This document shows positions 36,198 through 45,529 of a DNA stretch of 49,294 nt, in pieces. Position 1 is the first letter of the stretch, and every line of letters starts with the position of its first letter. Both the position numbers and the translations under genes were made by a program. Source of the DNA: Desulfobulbaceae bacterium. GTDB taxonomy: Bacteria > Desulfobacterota > Desulfobulbia > Desulfobulbales > Desulfocapsaceae. The notes beneath the pieces were generated by a model. That model was not told the origin of the DNA and searched no databases. It was given only the letters and a program-made list of their open reading frames with translations. The stretch covers positions 1-49,294 of the forward strand of contig QZLB01000075.1 of assembly GCA_004796425.1 (NCBI GenBank), in the 5' to 3' direction.

Positions 36198-38063
36198 GTG
36201 GCAACAGGTCCGAAACGAAAAACAAAAACTCAGAAGCGGCCAAGAAAAAAACCTCTGGATGAAAAGCACATTATTGGCTTTTTATTTGTGACTTGTCTCT
36301 TGCTTACTGCTTTTCTCGCTGGAACGCTGTTCTTTTTTGAATGGCTCAATATCCCCGATCTGCGTAATGTCTCACACTATAATCCTCCCCAGGCAACCCT
36401 GATTTACGATCGGCATAGTCGTATAGTTGGCAAAATTTATAAAGAAAACAGGACAGTGGTCACGCTTGACCAGATGCACCCATTACTGCCAAAAGCGTTT
36501 GTTGCTGCAGAAGATGGCAGGTTTTTTGAACATCCGGGGCTGGATTCTTTTTCAGTGTTGCGAGCGGTAATCAATAATTTCAAATCCGGCAGTAAACGCC
36601 AGGGTGGATCAACGATTACCCAGCAGGTAGCCAAGGGTTTATTACTCACTCCAGAGAAAACCTACCTGCGAAAGCTGAAGGAAGCCATTCTGGCATGGCG
36701 CATTGACAGCATGTTGAGCAAAGAGGAAATCATCTTCATTTACCTCAACCATATTTATCTGGGTGAAGGAACCTACGGCGTGGAAGCAGCGTCCCAATTC
36801 TATTTTGATAAGCATTCTGAAGATTTATCGCTTGGTGAGGCGGCGCTTCTTGCTGGTTTACCTCAGGCCCCAAGCCGCTATTCTCCCCTTGATCATTGGG
36901 ATCGGGCACGTGCTCGCCAGCGTTATGTGCTCAATAGAATGGCAGCAGATGGCTATATCACCACAAAGCAGGCAAAACAGGCATATGAAAAGAAGGTTCG
37001 TCTGACCGGGAATTTGCCGAGTAAAGCGCATCAGAACGGTTATTATATTGAGGAGGTGAGGAAACGGGTCGGACTCATGGTTCCCGTGCGGCTTGACACG
37101 GCAGGTCTGAAAATATACACCAACCTGGATCAGCGCATTCAGACCGCTGCCCAAAAGGCGGTGGTGAAGGCGATTACAGATCTCTCATCGCGCTCCGGAA
37201 AAGCAAAAAAAACAGGAAAGAAACCCCAGGCAGCATTTGTCTGCATCGAAGGGTGCAGTGGGAAAGTTCGAGCACTCAGTGGTGGGAGCAATTATAAAGT
37301 AACACCGTTTAACCGAGCAACTCAAGCGAAACGGCCTGCAGGCTCAGTATTTAAGCCATTGGTTTATACAACTGCGTTTGAAAAGGGATATCGCCCTGAT
37401 TCAACTATTCTGGACACGCCGTTCTCAATAGCGGGCAGGGATGGAGAGGTCTGGGCTCCTAAAAATTTTTCCGGGAGGTATCACGGCACCACTACCTTGG
37501 CACAATCCTTGATTCACTCCTACAACATACCGGCAGTGAAGTTGATGCAGCAAATCGGCATCACTCCAGTGGTAAATATGGCGAGGGATCTCGAGATAAA
37601 TGCCGAGTTCCCTCCCGATCTCTCGCTTGCCTTAGGTGCTGTTGATCTGTCTCTTCTTGAGATCAGTAATGCGTATCAACCGTTTATCTGTAATGGTGTA
37701 TTCCATCCCAACACATTGATCAGTCGTATTGTTTCAGCACGAGGGGAGACAATCTACCGGGCAAAAGAGCAGAAAAAACGGGTTATGAGTGTGCAGACGG
37801 CCGACCAGCTCAATCGTTTACTGAGCAGAGTGGTGAGGGAGGGGACAGGGCGGCGGATTAAGGGGCTTGATTATCGTAAAACCGGCGGCAAAACCGGTAC
37901 CTCGGATAATAATCGCGATGCCTGGTTCATCGGTTTTCATGGGAGTTATATCGGAGGAGTCTGGATTGGTTATGATAAGAACCAGAGTCTGGGCAAACAT
38001 GAAAACGGCGGTAGAACCGCCGCCCCGATCTGGGCCTCATTCATGAAGCAGATTGCGCAATAA
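36198..38063 (+). CDS. Class A penicillin-binding protein (PBP1 type)
   Basis: A bifunctional peptidoglycan synthase of 621 residues: cytoplasmic basic tail, one membrane helix (about 25-47), then a GT51 glycosyltransferase and a transpeptidase facing the periplasm. The glycosyltransferase carries EDGRFFEHPG (catalytic Glu105) and GGSTITQQVAK. The transpeptidase shows SxxK as SVFK (383-386), SYN (441-443) and KTGT (565-568), so both activities look intact. It is shorter than E. coli PBP1A/1B because it lacks the extra OB or UB2H inserts. The start codon is GTG at 36198, without a clear ribosome site. A stem-loop lies just after the stop. Confidence 0.95.
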   Translation: MATGPKRKTKTQKRPRKKPLDEKHIIGFLFVTCLLLTAFLAGTLFFFEWLNIPDLRNVSHYNPPQATLIYDRHSRIVGKIYKENRTVVTLDQMHPLLPKAFVAAEDGRFFEHPGLDSFSVLRAVINNFKSGSKRQGGSTITQQVAKGLLLTPEKTYLRKLKEAILAWRIDSMLSKEEIIFIYLNHIYLGEGTYGVEAASQFYFDKHSEDLSLGEAALLAGLPQAPSRYSPLDHWDRARARQRYVLNRMAADGYITTKQAKQAYEKKVRLTGNLPSKAHQNGYYIEEVRKRVGLMVPVRLDTAGLKIYTNLDQRIQTAAQKAVVKAITDLSSRSGKAKKTGKKPQAAFVCIEGCSGKVRALSGGSNYKVTPFNRATQAKRPAGSVFKPLVYTTAFEKGYRPDSTILDTPFSIAGRDGEVWAPKNFSGRYHGTTTLAQSLIHSYNIPAVKLMQQIGITPVVNMARDLEINAEFPPDLSLALGAVDLSLLEISNAYQPFICNGVFHPNTLISRIVSARGETIYRAKEQKKRVMSVQTADQLNRLLSRVVREGTGRRIKGLDYRKTGGKTGTSDNNRDAWFIGFHGSYIGGVWIGYDKNQSLGKHENGGRTAAPIWASFMKQIAQ

Positions 38064-38064
38064 G

Positions 38065-38096
38065 GGTTCGAGGAAACAAGTTTCCTTCCCCGAACC
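38065..38096. terminator. Two-part hairpin between convergent PBP and phosphate transporter genes
   Basis: GGTTCG (38065-38070) pairs with CGAACC (38091-38096), and AGGAAAC (38071-38077) with GTTTCCT (38080-38086), leaving a four-base bulge (TCCC). The 13-bp stem lies between two convergent genes and could end both transcripts. There is no T tract, so efficiency is uncertain. Confidence 0.55.
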
Positions 38097-38110
38097 GTGA
38101 AATGTTTCAC

Positions 38111-39376
38111 TTAACTGAAAATACCTTTCAGGGTGAAGAAGAATAACATGGCCATCACTGCCCCGGCAGGCAGGGTTACCAACCATGAAACAATGATCTT
38201 GAAAACGACTCGAAGATCAAGAGCACCAATTCCCCGGGCCAGACCGACACCAAGTACCGAGCCAACCAGTATATGAGTGGTTGATACCGGAAGCCCGGTT
38301 CTACTGGCAAGCACAACGGTGGTTGCCGCTGCAAGCTCAGCGCAGAATCCGCGGGATGGGGTGAGCTCGGTAATCTTCCTGCCCACCGTCAACATAACCC
38401 GGTAGCCAAGTGTTATCAGACCAAGTACAATACCCCCACCACCGAGCAGAAGGATCCAGATCGGCAGCTCTGATTTCTGCATAACCTCACCACCTGAGCT
38501 TACAATCGAGACGACTGCTGCAAGGGGACCAATTCCATTGGCGACATCATTGGAGCCATGCGCAAAGGCCATGGCGCAGGCGGTGAAAAGCATCATGGGG
38601 GCGAACACCTTTTCTACACTGGCGTAATGAAAGTCACGATCGGCAACCGGATCAACCTTGATTCTACTGATAAAATACCAACCAACAGCAGCGGTAAACA
38701 ATCCGAAACAGACCGCGACGCCAAAGGACTGGGGAATACTCAGGTCGATCTTGAGGTGTTTGAGACCTTTGAACATGGTGACAAGGGAAATAATGAAACC
38801 AACCAGGAATACGTAAAAAGGGCCGTATTTTTTAGCATTCTGCAAGGGATTACTGGTGTCAAAGATTAACTTGCGGGTACTGATTACCAGCAGAAATGCA
38901 ATGGTCCCTCCGACAGCTGGACTGATTACCCAGCTTGCCACGACACTGCCCACCTTGTTCCATTTCACTGCCTCGGGGCTGATACCGACGATAGCAAAGC
39001 CGATCAAAGCACCAATAATGGAATGAGTGGTGGAGACAGGCCACCCCTTCCAGCTGGCGATCATCAACCAGAATGCCGCGGCCAGGAGTGCGGCAAGCAT
39101 ACCATAAACCAGGATTTCGGGATTGTTGACAATTCCAGATGGATCGATGATTCCCTTGCGGATAGTCTTGGTGACGTGCCCACCTGCCAGAACGGCGCCG
39201 GCAAACTCAAACACAATTGCGATGCAGATTGCCTGTCGAACAGTAATGGCACCCGCACCCACAGAAGTTCCCATGGCATTGGCAAGGTCGTTTGCCCCAA
39301 TTCCCCAGGTCATGTAAAGACCGAATATGACAGCCAATACCACGAAGACGGTGCCATATGCGACGATGATATCCAT
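38111..39376 (-). CDS. pit: Low-affinity inorganic phosphate transporter (PiT family)
   Basis: A PiT-family symporter that takes up phosphate (with H+ or Na+, often as a metal-phosphate complex) through the inner membrane. About 421 residues and ten or more helices. The two inverted family signatures are seen: GANDLANAMGTSVGAGAIT near the N-terminus and HGSNDVANGIGPLAAVV in the second half; the related GWPVSTTHSIIGA and GLPVSTTHILVGS repeats are also typical. ATG 39376 has AAGGGG eight bases upstream and is preferred over the ATG at 39382, which is too close to it. It follows the PhoU-like gene and the two are surely co-transcribed. No Pho box is visible upstream of the pair. Confidence 0.94.
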   Translation of the reverse strand: MDIIVAYGTVFVVLAVIFGLYMTWGIGANDLANAMGTSVGAGAITVRQAICIAIVFEFAGAVLAGGHVTKTIRKGIIDPSGIVNNPEILVYGMLAALLAAAFWLMIASWKGWPVSTTHSIIGALIGFAIVGISPEAVKWNKVGSVVASWVISPAVGGTIAFLLVISTRKLIFDTSNPLQNAKKYGPFYVFLVGFIISLVTMFKGLKHLKIDLSIPQSFGVAVCFGLFTAAVGWYFISRIKVDPVADRDFHYASVEKVFAPMMLFTACAMAFAHGSNDVANGIGPLAAVVSIVSSGGEVMQKSELPIWILLLGGGGIVLGLITLGYRVMLTVGRKITELTPSRGFCAELAAATTVVLASRTGLPVSTTHILVGSVLGVGLARGIGALDLRVVFKIIVSWLVTLPAGAVMAMLFFFTLKGIFS

Positions 39377-39388
39377 AATCATATCCCC

Positions 39389-40075
39389 TTATTTAGATAA
39401 AAAGAGCAGCAGTCTGTCTGCAACGTTTTCAGCTTGATCTGAGATACTGCCAAGCTGGTCGATAAGTGAATACCAGAACATCACTGAAACCGGATCTAGG
39501 CTTCCCTCGATCTCAAATAAGGTTCTTCGGGTACGATGCATGATACCGTCAATATTATGTTCCTTTCTTCTGACGCCAGCGATCATTTCTTCTACTTTTT
39601 TCTGCTCTCTTCCCCTGAAACCGAGTTGCAGGAGCTCATCGAGCTGCTCAACCATCGATTTAGCCGATCCGAGGATTTCCATAGTACCTTCAAGTAACTC
39701 ATCCAGTACCGCCTTTAGTTCCTTGGGTACCGTCATGTCTCGATAGCACAGAATTTTTGCTATCTCCTCGGCACGATCGGCAAGTTGATCCTGATCGCTA
39801 ATTAGTTTGAGCAGATCTTCACGATCCACTGGTAAGAGCAGCGTGTTGGGCATGCTCCGCCGGAATTCGTGCTTGATATCATCCGCCTTCGTTTCAAACT
39901 TGATGATTTCGTCCGCGATAGACCCGATCTGGTCTTGGTCTTTTCGATAGAGTGCATCAAAGAGCGAGGGAAGCAAACAGCTACAGGCGAATACAACCCT
40001 CATATGTTCCTGAAGTGGTTTAAAGGGAGAGGTCCTGAACAACCCGGACAATGGAGTCGTAGATTTAATTTCCAT
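39389..40075 (-). CDS. PhoU-like accessory protein (DUF47/TIGR00153)
   Basis: A 228-residue all-helical protein of the DUF47 family, distant relatives of PhoU. Typical features are repeated amphipathic helices with acidic metal-binding stretches (KADDIKHEFRRSMPNTLLLPVDREDLLKLISDQDQLADRAEEIAKIL). DUF47 genes almost always sit next to pit and are thought to regulate or assist phosphate transport. Here it is directly upstream of pit, six to twelve bases apart. No membrane segment. A 263-base region upstream separates it from the next gene. Confidence 0.9.
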   Translation of the reverse strand: MEIKSTTPLSGLFRTSPFKPLQEHMRVVFACSCLLPSLFDALYRKDQDQIGSIADEIIKFETKADDIKHEFRRSMPNTLLLPVDREDLLKLISDQDQLADRAEEIAKILCYRDMTVPKELKAVLDELLEGTMEILGSAKSMVEQLDELLQLGFRGREQKKVEEMIAGVRRKEHNIDGIMHRTRRTLFEIEGSLDPVSVMFWYSLIDQLGSISDQAENVADRLLLFLSK

Positions 40076-40338
40076 AACAACAGGCTCCTGCCGCAGCTCT
40101 ACAGATTGATCCGTCTTGAACTGGTCGGTTCTGAGGTTAATGTGCTGATTGAAATGTTAGAAAAATGTTAGAGGTTAGTTAGCAGAAAGAAGGGGGCAAA
40201 GACAAGAAGTATTTTCCATCGACAGTAAAATGTTTCACTTATTTTAACGCTGTCTGGTGATGCAATCAAAGGTAATACAGGATACCTGTTACCTAAGCAT
40301 ATGTTATGGCTATATGATATTGTGTTGGGACAACGAAC
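40076..40338. other. Upstream region of the PhoU-like/pit pair
   Basis: This lies before the PhoU-like gene and beyond the end of the P-loop/phosphatase gene, both on the minus strand. An imperfect inverted repeat is visible at 40270-40294 (AGGTAA...TTACCT, with an inner ACAGG/CCTGT), which could be an operator or a weak terminator of the gene at its right. A direct repeat AAATGTTAGA/AAATGTTAGA occurs at about 40153-40171. No gene or clear promoter is seen. Confidence 0.3.
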
Positions 40339-42429
40339 CTACTTCATTTTATTGATTAGTTTAAGAAGTGGTTCATAAGTGGAAGTGAGAGGAACCATGG
40401 CTCCTTTTATTCGGATGAAATAAGCCGGGCCATGTTGGTGTGAACTGCAGATGATGTGGTGATTTTTAATTGAGCTGACGTTCTGCCAGACACTGCCAAA
40501 GGGGTCAAGCGGTGTGTGACCGGCGATGAATGGTGTAGATTTCACTGCTTTCAGAACCTTGCGCAGCGCCTTGATCTCGGACTTACCGTAGCCGGATAGG
40601 TTATGAGGGAGTTTCGGTCTGGTTCGGGTTACTTCCTTTGCCGTTTGGGGATGATCTGTAATATTGATCAATTGTTCACGGGTCGTCCCTACCCTAGGTG
40701 GGCCTGCATGGCAGGCAATAAATGAGTCGGAACGAATCATGTAGGGAATTCGTTGGTAAAAGGTCTGCATTGCTTCTACATACCCACTTCCCCTGGTTTT
40801 CTGTAGGAATTGTTTCATGATCAGACCCTGCAGGACGCCATTTTTGGCAAGATCGTCACTGAAACTGTCATGATTTCCTTTGAGGTAAAACACATTTGCA
40901 GGAAATTTGCGTTTGAGTAGAAAGATCAGATCCATGATCAGAGCTGAATACTCCATATCCTCCATCTCTCCAGCGACCTCTGAATGTACCGCGTCGCCGA
41001 GGATACAGAGGTGGACCCTGTTTTTCACGAGGGCTTTTAAAATGCAGTTCTCGGTGATGATTTTGAGCAAATTATTGACCTGGCCGTGCAAATCTCCAAT
41101 AATGATCGGGATTTTGTCATCGGGTAATTCAACCAATCCCCCCGGTTCACCACGATGGTTTTGGGGACGATACGGTTCGTCTGCCAGAATCTCATTAACC
41201 TCAAGCAAAAGTGAAAGGGCGCTGCGTTGATTCAGTAACTCGATTTTTCCACCAAAGAGCGATCGTGCTTTTTTCATTGCAAGCATCCGATGGGTGGAGA
41301 GTTGTTCTCGGTTATCCTGATCATCCATGCGAATAATCTTAACGGAATATTCAGGTTCAAGTGGGGTGATAACCAGATCCCCTCGAATATTTGAGATTGA
41401 GAGGTGTCGTTTGGCGACGTGTTTTTTGAAATTAAATAAGGCGCTGTATGCTTTGTTAGCTCTGCCAATGACAACGGTCTCTCCCGGTTTGATTCGGGCA
41501 AAGGCGGTCATCGATTTCGAATTACAATTCTCAGGTGGTCGGATAATCCAGTTCTTATGCTGACGCAGGTATTTTTTTGATGCGCCTAAGGGAATTTCCG
41601 GAATCATGCGCAGGTGGGTGCGTCCGAAAATCAGGTCAAAGCTTTTACCATCATGGGATATCCTGGCAGCTTCGGCAATCTGCTGCAGCTCATCAGTAAT
41701 AGTGAACCAAGGTATGGTCTCATTCATGGTGAAGATCTGCTGCCACCGTTTTAAAGAGGTAAGTGAGCGGTTCGCAGTGGTTTTAGATACCGCCCAGAGT
41801 GGTAGGGCAATATCACCTTTTTCACTAATCAGCAGAGGAGGTTCGGTGATCGATCGTCTGATGTAGATATGCATGCCTCCACGATATAGATAAAGTGCAA
41901 GTTTGGCGTAGGCATCAATCTGCCGGGAGACCATTTCAACACTCAGATTTGCATCGACCGGGAAATACCCGGTTTTCTGGCGTTCCTGACGCCACTTGTA
42001 GACCAGCTTCGGGTCAGGGAGTAGAAATTCGAAAATATAGCGATCAATCCAGTTTGATTCTAAAAAAGCCAAACCACGGGGAGGGAATCTGATGCGATTA
42101 TACTCAATGGCAAGCTCTTCATCATTGGTGTCCAACCATTCCTGATCGAAAACGGTCAGGGCTTCAGAAAAACCCTTGTATGGTATCCCCAGGTGGATTT
42201 CTCGTGGCCGATAGATCAGATTTTGATTTTTCCACCATCTACGCTGGGTTAAATCAATATACCCCTCATTCGGCCACCCTTTAATCTGGTTGATGTAATA
42301 GGACTTACCCACCCCAGGCGGCCCGGTTACAATTAACTGGCGAAATTCCAGCCCAACCGGTAACTCTACCCCCCGAATATTTTGTGTTTCCCTGATCGGG
42401 ATGAGAATTTTATGCAGCGGGTCTTTCAT
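40339..42429 (-). CDS. P-loop, FHA-like and PPP-type phosphatase fusion protein
   Basis: A 696-residue soluble protein whose parts are separately clear. Residues 30-250 hold a P-loop NTPase or kinase-like domain with Walker A GPPGVGKS (36-43). Residues about 305-370 resemble a forkhead-associated fold (VVIGRANK, then KRHLSISN), the fold that reads phosphothreonine; this call is weaker. Residues about 438-690 form a calcineurin-like phosphatase with every metal ligand motif: GDLHG (445-449), GDAVH (478-482), GNHD (518-521), CHAGP with His574, and GHTPL (637-641). That set matches the PPP Ser/Thr phosphatase group. It may phosphorylate and dephosphorylate a shared target, or be an RNA/nucleotide repair enzyme. 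No partner gene adjoins. The function is unknown. Confidence 0.75.
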   Translation of the reverse strand: MKDPLHKILIPIRETQNIRGVELPVGLEFRQLIVTGPPGVGKSYYINQIKGWPNEGYIDLTQRRWWKNQNLIYRPREIHLGIPYKGFSEALTVFDQEWLDTNDEELAIEYNRIRFPPRGLAFLESNWIDRYIFEFLLPDPKLVYKWRQERQKTGYFPVDANLSVEMVSRQIDAYAKLALYLYRGGMHIYIRRSITEPPLLISEKGDIALPLWAVSKTTANRSLTSLKRWQQIFTMNETIPWFTITDELQQIAEAARISHDGKSFDLIFGRTHLRMIPEIPLGASKKYLRQHKNWIIRPPENCNSKSMTAFARIKPGETVVIGRANKAYSALFNFKKHVAKRHLSISNIRGDLVITPLEPEYSVKIIRMDDQDNREQLSTHRMLAMKKARSLFGGKIELLNQRSALSLLLEVNEILADEPYRPQNHRGEPGGLVELPDDKIPIIIGDLHGQVNNLLKIITENCILKALVKNRVHLCILGDAVHSEVAGEMEDMEYSALIMDLIFLLKRKFPANVFYLKGNHDSFSDDLAKNGVLQGLIMKQFLQKTRGSGYVEAMQTFYQRIPYMIRSDSFIACHAGPPRVGTTREQLINITDHPQTAKEVTRTRPKLPHNLSGYGKSEIKALRKVLKAVKSTPFIAGHTPLDPFGSVWQNVSSIKNHHIICSSHQHGPAYFIRIKGAMVPLTSTYEPLLKLINKMK

Positions 42430-42743
42430 AATAATGATTGGGTATGTGATGTGAAATCAGCACGATATCTATAGTCTAACATGAACCGGTCTTGTTACAC
42501 AAGATCAGCCACACATAGGGTAAACCATAACTGTTCATGCAGATCACACTTTATAAATCTTACAGAATTCATCCAAGGCTACGGATGCAAGATTCGTCTG
42601 GATGGGGTTTTGCGAACTATCGGGGGTAACGGTTATCATGCAATTTTGAGCGCTTAGCGCGATTTTGTATTTATTTTTTTAAAAAAAGGTGCTAGGTTGC
42701 TCGTTTAGTTAGAAGAATTCATCATGCAAGGACGCAGAGAATT
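42430..42743. other. Intergenic region between divergent genes
   Basis: A 314-base gap between the P-loop/phosphatase gene (minus) and a small plus-strand gene. It holds a short GCGCT-T-AGCGC palindrome at 42650-42660 followed by T-rich DNA (42662-42680) that ends in an A run. It is too small a stem to call a terminator. The rest is AT-rich, and I could not pair -35 and -10 sites convincingly for either gene. Confidence 0.3.
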
Positions 42744-43019
42744 ATGGAAATCATTATAGGCTCGATGCCGCCACTTACTCCAAAATATCCTGAACGGGTT
42801 AATGGATCGGAGAACGGAAACGTAGAAGCAAAAATCCTCAATGTCAGAGAAACCAGGCGCGGTATTGCCGGACCTTCTGGGATGGAACGGCGCGGTACCA
42901 AATCACAGGATCCTCTTCGAGGTCGGGTCTTGACCATAATGGTGCCTGATGTTGAGAAACTTCCCAGAGACATTGAAACCGGGGAGTATAAAGTAACACT
43001 TCGATTCAACAGAAAGTAG
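42744..43019 (+). CDS. Small basic hypothetical protein
   Basis: A 91-residue protein from ATG 42744. It is basic in the middle (VRETRRGIAGPSGMERRGTK) and ends in a beta-like segment (EYKVTLRFNRK). There are no membrane helix, Cys motifs or recognised domains. Supporting a real gene: it occupies the plus strand with its own 314-base upstream region, has an AAGGAC-like ribosome site, and ends 41 bases before a strong terminator. The neighbouring glutamate synthase operon converges on it. No function can be suggested. Confidence 0.55.
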   Translation: MEIIIGSMPPLTPKYPERVNGSENGNVEAKILNVRETRRGIAGPSGMERRGTKSQDPLRGRVLTIMVPDVEKLPRDIETGEYKVTLRFNRK

Positions 43020-43060
43020 ACTGGTTCCATCAGAGCTTCTCAGCTCATCCATAGAAATGC

Positions 43061-43101
43061 AAAAAGCCGGATTATCCGAGTGGGGTAATCCGGCTTTTTT
43101 T
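43061..43101. terminator. Bidirectional terminator between small gene and glutamate synthase operon
   Basis: AAAAAGCCGGATTA (43061-43074) pairs perfectly with TAATCCGGCTTTTT (43086-43099) around an 11-base loop. On the plus strand seven Ts finish the stem (43095-43101); on the minus strand five Ts do. It closes both the small plus-strand gene and the convergent glt operon. Confidence 0.92.
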
Positions 43102-43131
43102 ATATCGGAAAGAATCCTGAAGATGAGTGAT

Positions 43132-45468
43132 TTAGTATGGTGTCATCTGCCAGATTCCGCATGGGCAGGTGTCTGCACAAAAGCCACAACCAATACATTT
43201 TGAATCATCTGAAACATATTCAAACTCATCCAAGTCACTTCCCTGATATGCTTCTCTGGTAATTGCACCGGTGGGGCAAATGGTTTCACAGAGATGACAA
43301 TCCCTACAGGTTGCACAAGAGAGACAGCGATCCGCCTGTTGTGATTCGGTGCTGCCAATAGCATCAGGATTGTAGTGCGTGATGGTGAGTGCCTGCTGGG
43401 GAATCAGCGGTTTGCTGAACGGTTTCCATTCCTGGCCGTTGATTTCTGCAATAATAAATTCAGCGGCAGTTTTTCCTGAACCCAGCGCGTCAGTTGCCAG
43501 GCCAGGTCGTTCCACATCGCCAACTGCGAGAATTTTAGCATCTGAAGTCTTATGGGATTCATCTGTCCGTATCCATTTGGCACCACCGACATCTGCGGTT
43601 TCTATTGAATCGGGCAGGAATGGCAGGGCAGGGACATCACCAATGGAGATGAATACGGTTTGCGCAGGGATCAGCTCACCGTTATCGGTCACTAATCCCT
43701 CATCGGTTACCTCTTTGGTCACGACTGGCCAGCGGAATTTGGCGCCAAGCCTTTCAGCCGCCTCTTTCTCCTTACCAAACGCGAGCGGTTTCTGGATATC
43801 TACCAGCGTAACATTCTGGGCACCCAACCGGTAAGCTTCGCAGGCAACATCACAACCGACGTTTCCTGCCCCGATTACCACAACATCCTTGCCGATATCC
43901 ATCTGCTCCAGACCTTTTGCCTCTTTAAGAAAATCAAGGGCTGGGCGCACACGTTCGTGCCCGGGAAATGGTATTCTCCGAGGTTCATGGGTACCAACGG
44001 CAATAATTATATAGTCATAATCCTGTTGCAGAGAGGCGAACTTGTCTGAATCCATGTCATGGTTCAGATTGACCGTAATGTTGGAGAGGGAGGTGAAACG
44101 CTTTATTTCTTCATCCCAAATGGCTTGTGGCAGTCGTTCCCACGGAATAACCTGGGCCAGTTTACCGCCAAGCATCGAATCACGTTCAAAGATATGTGCC
44201 TCTACACCCTGCATCGCCAGTTGCCAGGCCGCATTCATGCCACCAGGACCACCGCCGATAATTGCCACTTTTTTACCGGTGGAGTCAGCCTGTTCCGGGG
44301 CGGGGAAGTTTGAAACCGCTCGACCGAGCACCTGCATTTCAATGGAGCCGTCGATGCCTACCCGTGTACAATTTTCCATACAGAGGTTTGGACACACCGC
44401 TCCGCATACTGAAGCCGGCAATGGGGTGTAACCGAGAATCATCTGGTACGCTTCTTCGATTTTTCCTTCCCTAATCAGACGAAGACGTTCAACGGTTGGG
44501 ATATGAATCGGACAATAGTAGGTGCAGGGTGCCGCTGATTCACTGTTGGCCCACCATGGTTTTCGTCTTCTAAGCTCTCCAGTCACGATGGTGCCAATCT
44601 CAGAACGGTCAAGCCCGGGTGAGAGGTCGCGAAGTGGGTCTCCACCGCCAAACGCTTTGTTCCAGAAGTTGTTTCTGAATTCAGCCATCGGCATAGGACC
44701 GGAGAAGAGCAGGGCACGCTCCTGTGGAGAGACCGAATTTAAAACCTGCCATTCATCACGTTTGGTCAGTTCATCTAAAAGCTCGGTGCGACCGATCTTA
44801 TCCAGGTAAGTGGGGATATTATCAATCAACCATTGCCATTGTTCATCGTCGGGCCTGTCAAGTTTTGCATTATTGCGGGAGTATGAATCATCTGTCTTGC
44901 CCCGGAAAAAGATCTGACCACCAACCATCCCAACACAGGGGCGGTAGCCCAGAATATTTTCAGGAGATTTGGGATCAACACCGCAGACCACGGCAATACC
45001 GCCGCAGTTAAATTCAGCAAAGGAATCACCCGTGGAGCCAAGAACCCAGAGTTCGGGCTTCTCGTAATCGGGATTCCATTTCGTCATGGTAAGCCCTCTG
45101 GCTCCGATGGATCCCTTTACATAGACCTTCCCGGCGGCCATGGCATTACAGGCACCGTTTGTCGCATCGCCGAGAACGGTGATTTCTGCACCGATATTGA
45201 GATAACCAACATCGTCAGAAACTGCTCCATTACAAGTAATGACGGTTCCGGGCATGCCCATTGAGCCAAGTCTCTGGCCGCATGGTCCGTTAATTTCAAG
45301 CTGCAACCCGTCTTCATGCTGGAGACGAATACCAATATTATGCTGACCGTAGGATTCGAGAACCAGTCGGGATGATTCAGCCGCTGCCTCACGAACCATC
45401 AGCTCATAATCCATCGAGCTGATACGCACGCCATTTTCATCAAGTCCTTTCACAACCTTTTTACTCAC
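43132..45468 (-). CDS. Glutamate synthase: GXGXG domain fused to GltD-like FAD subunit with ferredoxin tail
   Basis: A 778-residue fusion that supplies the third part and the electron-input part of a split glutamate synthase. Residues about 20-250 form the GXGXG beta-helix domain that normally ends GltB (LGSMGMPG, GYLNIGAEITVLGDATNGAC). From about 295 the chain is GltD-like: a Cys-rich Fe-S segment (CTYYCPIHIPT, CGAVCPNLCMENC), FAD motif IIGGGPGGMNAAW, and NAD(P)H motif VIGAGNVGCDVA. The C-terminus carries two 4Fe-4S ferredoxin motifs (CATCRDCHLCETICP and CIGCGFCADTCPCG). Start is GTG at 45468 with AGGAG upstream. In many organisms these parts are separate genes. Electron donor could be NADPH or ferredoxin. 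Confidence 0.88.
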   Translation of the reverse strand: MSKKVVKGLDENGVRISSMDYELMVREAAAESSRLVLESYGQHNIGIRLQHEDGLQLEINGPCGQRLGSMGMPGTVITCNGAVSDDVGYLNIGAEITVLGDATNGACNAMAAGKVYVKGSIGARGLTMTKWNPDYEKPELWVLGSTGDSFAEFNCGGIAVVCGVDPKSPENILGYRPCVGMVGGQIFFRGKTDDSYSRNNAKLDRPDDEQWQWLIDNIPTYLDKIGRTELLDELTKRDEWQVLNSVSPQERALLFSGPMPMAEFRNNFWNKAFGGGDPLRDLSPGLDRSEIGTIVTGELRRRKPWWANSESAAPCTYYCPIHIPTVERLRLIREGKIEEAYQMILGYTPLPASVCGAVCPNLCMENCTRVGIDGSIEMQVLGRAVSNFPAPEQADSTGKKVAIIGGGPGGMNAAWQLAMQGVEAHIFERDSMLGGKLAQVIPWERLPQAIWDEEIKRFTSLSNITVNLNHDMDSDKFASLQQDYDYIIIAVGTHEPRRIPFPGHERVRPALDFLKEAKGLEQMDIGKDVVVIGAGNVGCDVACEAYRLGAQNVTLVDIQKPLAFGKEKEAAERLGAKFRWPVVTKEVTDEGLVTDNGELIPAQTVFISIGDVPALPFLPDSIETADVGGAKWIRTDESHKTSDAKILAVGDVERPGLATDALGSGKTAAEFIIAEINGQEWKPFSKPLIPQQALTITHYNPDAIGSTESQQADRCLSCATCRDCHLCETICPTGAITREAYQGSDLDEFEYVSDDSKCIGCGFCADTCPCGIWQMTPY

Positions 45469-45529
45469 AGAAGAACTCCTTATAAAGAATCGTTGGATTC
45501 TGAATTACCTGTTACGCTGGTATGAATGA

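Noticed and set aside
40270-40294. Inverted repeat upstream of the PhoU-like/pit pair as a Pho box
   Set aside because: It lacks the CTGTCAT direct repeats of a Pho box and is imperfect; kept only as a note in the region.
42650-42680. GCGCT/AGCGC palindrome plus T-rich DNA as a terminator
   Set aside because: The stem is four to five base pairs with a tiny loop and no gene ends there.
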